Source: Acidobacteriota bacterium (lineage in GTDB: Bacteria > Acidobacteriota > Thermoanaerobaculia > Thermoanaerobaculales > Sulfomarinibacteraceae). Taken from it: a DNA stretch of 53,004 nucleotides. The stretch covers positions 1 to 53,004 of the forward strand of contig JAJDNM010000020.1 in assembly GCA_022340665.1 (NCBI GenBank). Reading direction: 5' to 3'. A program made the position numbers and the translations under genes. The notes beneath the pieces were generated by a model that was given only the letters and a program-made list of their open reading frames with translations, was not told the origin of the DNA and made no database searches. Shown here in pieces: positions 45,461 through 53,004 of this stretch. The stretch's first letter is position 1. The number at the start of each line of letters is the position of its first letter.

Positions 45461-45565
45461 AGTTTTGAGTGTTAAGTTATGAGTTTTGAGTTATCCCCCG
45501 CCCACCCGGATGCTGTGGGCGGGGTGGGCGGCAACTCAAAACTCAAGACTAAGAACTCAAAACTC
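45461..45565. repeat. Hairpin repeat with GAGTTTT arms and G-rich core
   Basis: GAGTTTTGAGTT (45481-45492) pairs exactly with AACTCAAAACTC (45533-45544), and GCCCACCC (45500-45507) with GGGTGGGC (45522-45529), around a small loop. Outer heptamer units extend both ways to about 45461 and 45565. This is the clearest symmetrical form of the modular element, lying just beyond the gdhA stop. Confidence 0.85.
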
Positions 45566-45569
45566 CGTG

Positions 45570-46853
45570 CTACGCCCACCCTCTCAGGTGGCAGGCAGTG
45601 GCGACGCGCTGGATGGCGATCATGTACGCTGCATCGCGCATGTACTCACCGGTCTCGTCCGCCAGATCGGCCACCGCGCGAAATGCTCTGGTCATCTTCT
45701 GATCGAGGCGCTCGAGCACCTCCTGTTTCGGCCAGAAGAAGTTGGTGTTGCACTGCACCTGCTCGAAGTACGAGCAGGTGACGCCACCTGCATTGGCCAG
45801 GAAATCCGGGATGACGAAGATGCCCCGCTCCTTGAAGGCCTCGTCCGCCTCCGGCGTCGTCGGACCGTTGGCACCTTCGGCGACGATCTTCACTGTGTCC
45901 GGGATCCGGCCGACGTTGTCGGCGGTGATCTGGTTCTCGAGCGCGGCGGGGACCAGGATCTCTACCTCCTGGTCGAGCCACGCGTCGGCCTCGAGGATTT
46001 CGTAACCGTTGGCCTCGGCCTCCTTCTTATCGATGGTGCCGAACCGGCTGGTGATGGAGAGCAGATAGTCGACGTCGATCCCGTCGCTCTTGCGGAAGGT
46101 GTAGGCAGCCTGATCATCGTTGTCCCAGCAGGCCACCGCCACGACTGTCCCGCCGAGCTCGATGAAGAGCTTGGCGGCGTATTGGGCGACGTTACCGAAG
46201 CCCTGCATCGAAGCCCGCCCACCTTCGATCGAAAGGCCCTGCCTCTTGAGGGCTTCACGCACCGTGTAGATGACGCCATATCCGGTCGCCTCGGTTCGCC
46301 CCAGCGAGCCACCGAGCTCGACCGGCTTGCCGGTGATGGTTCCGGGGTAATGGCCGGCGGCGAGTTTCTCGTACTCGTCGAGAATCCACACCATGTGCTG
46401 CGGGTTGGTCATGACATCGGGCGCCGGCACATCCTGTACCGGTCCGATGTTCCGTGCGACCTGCCGCACCCAGCCCCGGCACAGAGCCTCCTGCTCGCGG
46501 GAAGAAAGGTCGTGAGGATCACAGATGACCCCGCCCTTGCCCCCACCGAGAGGAATATCGACCACCGCGCACTTCCACGTCATCCAGGTAGCCAGGGCCC
46601 GCACCGTGTCGACCGTCTCCTGTGGGTGGAAGCGGATGCCGCCCTTGGCCGGGCCGCGGGCATCGTTGTGCTGCACCCTGAAGCCCTTGAAGACGCGCAC
46701 CGTGCCGTCGTCCATCTTGACTGGAATCGTGAAGTGGTACTCGCGCTGCGGCCACCGCAGCAGTTCGCGGAGCCCATCCTCGAGCTGCAGCTTGTCGGCC
46801 ACGGCATCGAACTGGCGCTGGGCCATCGCGAACGCATTGAACTCTGTCGCCAT
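45570..46853 (-). CDS. gdhA: Glutamate dehydrogenase
   Basis: Reversibly deaminates glutamate to 2-oxoglutarate; hexameric, cytosolic. 427 residues from the ATG at 46853, where GGAGG lies six bases upstream; an in-frame ATG 63 bases earlier is less likely. Substrate-site lysines appear in ARGPAKGGIRFHP and PLGGGKGGV; VQDVPAPDVMTNPQHM and the Rossmann glycine loop GFGNVAQYAA follow; the C-terminal NAGGVTCSYFEQVQ is typical. Length near 420 fits the NAD- or dual-specific type of bacteria and archaea. Strong promoter upstream. Confidence 0.96.
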   Translation of the reverse strand: MATEFNAFAMAQRQFDAVADKLQLEDGLRELLRWPQREYHFTIPVKMDDGTVRVFKGFRVQHNDARGPAKGGIRFHPQETVDTVRALATWMTWKCAVVDIPLGGGKGGVICDPHDLSSREQEALCRGWVRQVARNIGPVQDVPAPDVMTNPQHMVWILDEYEKLAAGHYPGTITGKPVELGGSLGRTEATGYGVIYTVREALKRQGLSIEGGRASMQGFGNVAQYAAKLFIELGGTVVAVACWDNDDQAAYTFRKSDGIDVDYLLSITSRFGTIDKKEAEANGYEILEADAWLDQEVEILVPAALENQITADNVGRIPDTVKIVAEGANGPTTPEADEAFKERGIFVIPDFLANAGGVTCSYFEQVQCNTNFFWPKQEVLERLDQKMTRAFRAVADLADETGEYMRDAAYMIAIQRVATACHLRGWA

Positions 46854-46887
46854 TGTCGCCTCCTCGAATGCGCAGACGCGCGCTGGG

Positions 46888-46916
46888 GTTATACGCCCTG
46901 CAACGTAGCACGTCAA
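46888..46916 (-). promoter_or_regulatory. Promoter of gdhA
   Basis: TTGACG and TATAAC (five of six matches each) with a 17-base spacer on the minus strand, about 35 bases before the ATG. Confidence 0.8.
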
Positions 46917-47037
46917 CCACTCGCTGGAGGCGGGAGATCACGACGGCCAAAGGCCGCCCGTAACACACCGCATTCACAGAGGTCCGTAATTCGTGAATCG
47001 GCAAGTCCCTCGGGGCCTCTCGCACCCTTCATCGCCA

Positions 47038-47043
47038 TATACT
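47038..47043 (+). promoter_or_regulatory. TATACT -10 element of the GT4 gene (leaderless)
   Basis: TATACT (five of six matches) ends exactly six bases before the GTG at 47050. No clear -35. Confidence 0.5.
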
Positions 47044-47049
47044 CGGTGC

Positions 47050-48165
47050 GTGCCGTCGAAGCTGCGCATTCTCCATCTCATCGACAAAAACCGGCTCACG
47101 ACCGGATCGGTCGTGCAGATGATGGAGGCTGCTCGAGGACTCGCACGACGAGGGCATCGGGTTTCGATCGGGGGTACACCCGGCGGAGATCTCGAGGATG
47201 CCTGCGGTGAGCACGGCGTCGGATTCCTCGGTCTCCGATTTCGCGGGCCGCGGTCGTGCTCCTCGATCAGGAAGCTCCGGCGGTACCTGCGGGCGCAGGA
47301 AACGGAGATCCTCCACGTCCACAAGGGGCGCGCGCACGCGGCGGCTCTCGCCGCAGCCACAGGTCTCGGACGCAACCCACGATTGGTCGTCAACCGGGGA
47401 GTCGTCTTCCGGCTCGACTCCTTCAACAAATTGAAATACCACCACCCCAGAGTCCGCGCGGTAGTGTGCGTCGCCGATGCGGTGCGCGAGGTCTCGATCG
47501 GATCGGCTGCTCTCGACCCGAGCATCGTCCACACCGTCTACGGAGGCACTGACGTCAAAGCCTTCGATCCGAAGCGTGCGTCGCGAGAGCCTGTGAGATC
47601 CGACCTCGACTTCGATTCCGAACATGTTGTGATTGGCCAGGTTTCGGTACGGGACTGGAAGGGATGGGCAGAGCTCATCGAAGCGTTCGCGCGCGTACGT
47701 ACAAATCGTCCCGAGGCCCGGCTCCTCCTGATCGGTTGTGAGGGGCCGCGCGAACGATCAAAGATCGAAACGGCAGCGCGAGTGGCGGGCGTTATCGATT
47801 ACGTCGTGAAACTGCCGTATCGCACCGACATGGCAGACATCCTTGCCGCATGTGATGTCGTCGTCGACGCCTCGTTTGCCGGCACCGGCATCACCGGCAC
47901 CATCCGCGAAGCGATGGCCCTGGAACGCGCGGTCGTGGCGACTGACTGCGGTGGCAACAAGGAGCTCGTCATCGACGGCGATGTCGGCCTGGTCGTGCCG
48001 CCACGCGACACCGATGCTCTCGCGTCCGCACTCATCCGCTTGGCCGAAGATCCTTCTCTCCGCCGGAGGCTCGGCACCGCGGCCAGGAAACGAGTCGTCG
48101 ATCACTTCACCACTGAACATCGGATTGACAAGCTCGAGGCGCTGTACCGCGAGATCCTCGATTAG
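47050..48165 (+). CDS. GT4-family glycosyltransferase
   Basis: 371 residues from GTG 47050, chosen because TATACT sits six bases before it; an in-frame GTG 57 bases upstream would add residues not expected of the fold. Two Rossmann domains (GT-B). The N-domain starts LRILHLIDKNRLTTGSVVQM; the C-domain has IGQVSVRDWKGWAELIEAF, a TGITGTIREAMALERAVVAT block and the acidic GNKELV donor-site motif. It adds a sugar from a nucleotide-sugar to an acceptor, probably a surface glycan; specificity unknown. Not near other glycan genes. Confidence 0.88.
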   Translation: MPSKLRILHLIDKNRLTTGSVVQMMEAARGLARRGHRVSIGGTPGGDLEDACGEHGVGFLGLRFRGPRSCSSIRKLRRYLRAQETEILHVHKGRAHAAALAAATGLGRNPRLVVNRGVVFRLDSFNKLKYHHPRVRAVVCVADAVREVSIGSAALDPSIVHTVYGGTDVKAFDPKRASREPVRSDLDFDSEHVVIGQVSVRDWKGWAELIEAFARVRTNRPEARLLLIGCEGPRERSKIETAARVAGVIDYVVKLPYRTDMADILAACDVVVDASFAGTGITGTIREAMALERAVVATDCGGNKELVIDGDVGLVVPPRDTDALASALIRLAEDPSLRRRLGTAARKRVVDHFTTEHRIDKLEALYREILD

Positions 48166-48182
48166 GCTGGCGGTCCGCCTGC

Positions 48183-48258
48183 TCTTCCCCTCTGCGCCTT
48201 TTCCCCCTGCTCCCTGCTTCTTCTCGAGATCGGGAGCGGGATCGGGATCGGGAGCGAG
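48183..48258. repeat. Pyrimidine tract and GATCGG/GAGCGG hexamer tract
   Basis: CCCCTCTGCGCC and CTGCTCCCTGCTTC units (reverse-complement relatives of 41548-41585) pass into GATCGGGAGCGGGATCGGGA units of period 6. Non-coding; between the GT4 stop and the tRNA-Asn terminator. Confidence 0.55.
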
Positions 48259-48261
48259 GAC

Positions 48262-48287
48262 AAGAAAAACGGAGCTGACGCCCCGTT
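48262..48287 (-). terminator. Intrinsic terminator of tRNA-Asn
   Basis: 8-bp stem AACGGGGC/GCTCCGTT (one G-U) with a GTCA loop, followed on the minus strand by TTTCTTG. Confidence 0.7.
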
Positions 48288-48299
48288 GTACCTCTTCTT

Positions 48300-48374
48300 T
48301 GGCTCCGCAGGAGGGACTTGAACCCCCAACCTAGTGGTTAACAGCCACCCGCTCTACCATTGAGCTACTGCGGA
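48300..48374 (-). tRNA. tRNA-Asn (GUU)
   Basis: 75-base cloverleaf including CCA: acceptor TCCGCAG/CTGCGGA, anticodon loop CTGTTAA (GUU), T loop TTCAAGT, discriminator G. Confidence 0.97.
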
Positions 48375-48393
48375 GCATCAGTGGCAATCGCAT

Positions 48394-48421
48394 ATTGTAG
48401 ACACGGGTGGTTGAATGTCAA
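48394..48421 (-). promoter_or_regulatory. Promoter of tRNA-Asn
   Basis: Perfect TTGACA (48416-48421) and TACAAT (48394-48399) with a 16-base spacer; the -35 overlaps the last codons of the DUF3891 gene. Confidence 0.85.
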
Positions 48422-49224
48422 CCGACCGCCGACGATCTCAGCAGCGTGAAGACCAGGCGCACCGTCGGCGCACGCGCGACGGTTTCCCGCAACTCCTCCT
48501 CAGAGGCAAAAGACGTCGTCTGCAACCTGCGTCCCTCGCACTGAAGCCTGAGACGCTCACCCTCAAGGGGCCAGGGGTGAACGCGAAACGTCGTGTCGTC
48601 GACAACCTCAAAGGTGATCACCTCGGTTTCACCATTCGCGTTCTGCGCCCAGACCTCGAATGGCGCCGGCAAGGACCCGCACAGATAGACCGAAATTCGG
48701 TCGCACGTGTCGAGTAACCGCGAGTTGATTTCTCGGCCAGGTCCGTCAAGGTACGGCTGATAGCGGGCGTCGGTTGCGAGCTGCTCCCTCCACGACCGCT
48801 GGAGTCGTTCCATTTCGGCACCGAAGCTCTGCGCCGTCCGTGCCCCACCCGTATCGTTTCGATCAAGCAGGTCGGCCAGCTTGCGATCGGCCATCGCACC
48901 GAAATGCGACGCCGTCAGGAGACCAGAGTATCGGTTGTACTGAGCGCACCGGATGACGCTGCGACGCCAGATCGCGAGATGCCCGGCGACCGGCATTGAA
49001 TCGAATGCCCGAGGGCGCCCATCGCTGTCAAGCGATGGTTCCGCATCGAACTCCGTCCAGCCGCAGTCGTGCAGCAAGATCGCGGCCAGAGTCTCTGCCC
49101 TCGGCGCCGGTCGCGCAAAAGATCGGTTGCCCCAGTGCTCTGCGATCTGCCACGCGAGCCATGCGTGGGACACCTGCGGAATCAGGTAGCTGCCGGCCGG
49201 ATGGCCATCCCGATGAATGAACAC
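48418..49224 (-). CDS. DUF3891 family protein
   Basis: 268 residues. His/Asp pairs in the N-terminal helical part (SHAWLAWQIAEHWG, AILLHDCGWTEFD, VAGHLAIWRRS, ASHFGAM) suggest an HD-like metal site, though the usual HD order is not proved. A beta-rich C-terminal part follows (about 200-265). Function unknown. The start is GTG with TAGAAT exactly six bases before it; this hexamer lies inside a perfect 17-bp inverted repeat, so the promoter is probably under control of something that binds or melts that repeat. Confidence 0.82.
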   Translation of the reverse strand: MFIHRDGHPAGSYLIPQVSHAWLAWQIAEHWGNRSFARPAPRAETLAAILLHDCGWTEFDAEPSLDSDGRPRAFDSMPVAGHLAIWRRSVIRCAQYNRYSGLLTASHFGAMADRKLADLLDRNDTGGARTAQSFGAEMERLQRSWREQLATDARYQPYLDGPGREINSRLLDTCDRISVYLCGSLPAPFEVWAQNANGETEVITFEVVDDTTFRVHPWPLEGERLRLQCEGRRLQTTSFASEEELRETVARAPTVRLVFTLLRSSAVG

Positions 49225-49226
49225 CC

Positions 49227-49272
49227 CGCGATTCTACAACGCGCTGCAGTTGCTGCGCGTTGTAGAATCGCG
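49227..49272. promoter_or_regulatory. Perfect 17-bp inverted repeat containing the DUF3891 promoter
   Basis: CGCGATTCTACAACGCG (49227-49243) and its exact reverse complement (49256-49272) flank a 12-base loop with CTGCAG. The minus-strand -10 TAGAAT (49231-49236) lies in the left arm, and by symmetry a TAGAAT faces right in the other arm. Promoter/operator or a repeat end. Confidence 0.7.
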
Positions 49273-49388
49273 AATTCTCAATTTTGAATTAGGAATTCGG
49301 AATTTCCACCCACCCTCCCCTTGTCGGTCAATACCAACGATGATGGGATTGACGCCGAATTCCGAGCTCAGAATTCCGAATTTGCAGC
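49262..49388. repeat. Hairpin-like repeat with GAATTCC heptamer arms
   Basis: The left arm to about 49303 holds GAATTC/GAATTAG units ending in TTTCCACCCACCC; the right arm (about 49357-49386) holds CCGAATTCCGAGCTC and AGAATTCCGAATTTG. Closely related to 42880-43001. Its left end overlaps the 17-bp inverted repeat. Confidence 0.7.
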
Positions 49389-49407
49389 TGCGTGATAACC
49401 TTCCTCC

Positions 49408-52524
<3,117 letters not shown>

Positions 52525-52533
52525 GCAAATATA

Positions 52534-52567
52534 CGACCTCCTCTATGTCGAGGAGGTCGCTTTATTT
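52534..52567 (+). terminator. Intrinsic terminator of tRNA-fMet
   Basis: 10-bp perfect stem CGACCTCCTC/GAGGAGGTCG with a six-base loop, followed by CTTTATTT. Confidence 0.9.
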
Positions 52568-52622
52568 AAGAGATAATCGCCCGGCAGAGTCCGATTTGAA
52601 TCTGCGAGCTCGGAGCCCTGAT

Positions 52623-52841
52623 TCAGCCACCCGCTCGCATGGTCTTGAGATCTTTCGTGGTCAGGGCCTTGCCCCCGATGCCCCACTGTCCACTTGGCAC
52701 GTCGTGGACCCGCACCCAGGTCACGCCGCGCATGATCTCGCCTTCAATGGCGACCATTGTGTCAGTGACCTTGCTGATCATGTTCTGCTTCTCGGCAGCG
52801 CTGAAGACGCCCTCGATGACATGGATATCTACTAACGGCAT
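52623..52841 (-). CDS. 4-oxalocrotonate tautomerase-family protein
   Basis: 72 residues from the ATG at 52841, chosen because Pro follows Met directly (MPLVDIHVIEG), giving the catalytic N-terminal proline, and AAGGA lies upstream. Arg and the beta-hairpin (VTWVRVHDVPSGQWGIGGKAL) fit the small tautomerase fold. Substrate unknown; it may be a promiscuous keto-enol tautomerase. Confidence 0.87.
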   Translation of the reverse strand: MPLVDIHVIEGVFSAAEKQNMISKVTDTMVAIEGEIMRGVTWVRVHDVPSGQWGIGGKALTTKDLKTMRAGG

Positions 52842-53004
52842 TTCACTGTCCTTTCTCTGGTCCACCGCCGCAGTGGAAGTACGCGGCTGACAGCGGTGGT
52901 GACTGTTGGCAATCGATGTCAGGCTGGAACACGTTGAGACGTTGGATGACGAGGCTGCCGATCACTCAGCTTCGCCCTTCGTGGATGGCACCACTCTCTT
53001 CGAT
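52842..53004. other. Window end, no assignable gene
   Basis: After the tautomerase start only about 160 bases remain. A minus-strand frame entering from the right edge would end at a stop near 52966 (IEESGAIHEGRS), which may be the tail of a gene beyond the window, but it is too short to name. Confidence 0.3.

Noticed and set aside
45486-47210. Plus-strand frame across the spacer and gdhA
   Set aside because: Begins in repeat DNA and continues antisense to glutamate dehydrogenase.

Overview
This 53 kb window reads as a piece of a GC-rich, diderm bacterial chromosome densely packed with core genes. I see no transposase, phage gene, CRISPR array or plasmid function. The best guess for the source is an Acidobacteriota lineage (Thermoanaerobaculia-like) or a close relative. 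The grounds are an Oar-like TonB-dependent receptor with an N-terminal carboxypeptidase-regulatory-like domain, a GAF/acidic-linker protein with a C-terminal segment I associate with Acidobacteriota, a multiheme cytochrome c/b fusion, and the mixture of gene neighbourhoods. This assignment is inference, not proof.

Layout. 1-4.9 kb: an SDR fragment, aroC, a secreted 5'-nucleotidase and aroB (two shikimate-pathway enzymes). 5-8.2 kb: the large outer-membrane receptor, closed by a clear terminator. 8.6-14.5 kb: a tight plus-strand string dnaB-mlaE-mlaF-mlaD-radA, in which MlaD is long and may bridge the envelope. 14.5-17.3 kb (minus): an M20 hydrolase, yggS and a coiled-coil/zinc-ribbon gene. 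17.6-24.4 kb (minus): a CAU tRNA and the macromolecular-synthesis cluster rpsU-mutS2-dnaG-rpoD, with mutS2 inserted. 24.7-29.5 kb: a lipoprotein, then GAF protein-lytic transglycosylase-YjbQ with overlapping ends. 29.7-35.7 kb: an 11-heme cytochrome c/b fusion, a Trm112-like protein, an O-antigen ligase-like protein, xseA, xseB and a prenyl synthase. 36-41.5 kb: one 1845-residue membrane protein joining a PMT-like glycosyltransferase, a YYY (DUF2298) domain and an NHL propeller. 41.6-53 kb: tlyA, OsmC-like, PIN-PhoH, thiamine pyrophosphokinase, tRNA-Gln, gdhA, a GT4 glycosyltransferase, tRNA-Asn, DUF3891, a phosphohexomutase, eno, ftsB-like, initiator tRNA-fMet and a tautomerase.

Three things cut across the map. 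First, most intergenic spaces carry modular repeats. These are degenerate tracts of period 7 or 8 with different unit sequences, set next to or symmetrically around a G-rich core (GGGTGGGCGG-like); they form large imperfect hairpins and sometimes recur in the same order. Second, many isolated genes have a TANNNT (-10-like) hexamer exactly six bases before the start codon and no Shine-Dalgarno, which points to leaderless mRNAs, while other genes have strong GGAGG sites. Third, several precise inverted repeats (8575-8621, 17371-17555, 35759-35838, 49227-49272) are not explained by any gene and may be operators, structured RNAs or miniature repeats.

The most attractive candidates for undescribed biology are the modular intergenic repeat system, the PMT-YYY-NHL fusion protein, the c/b cytochrome fusion, and the inverted repeat that contains the promoter of the DUF3891 gene.
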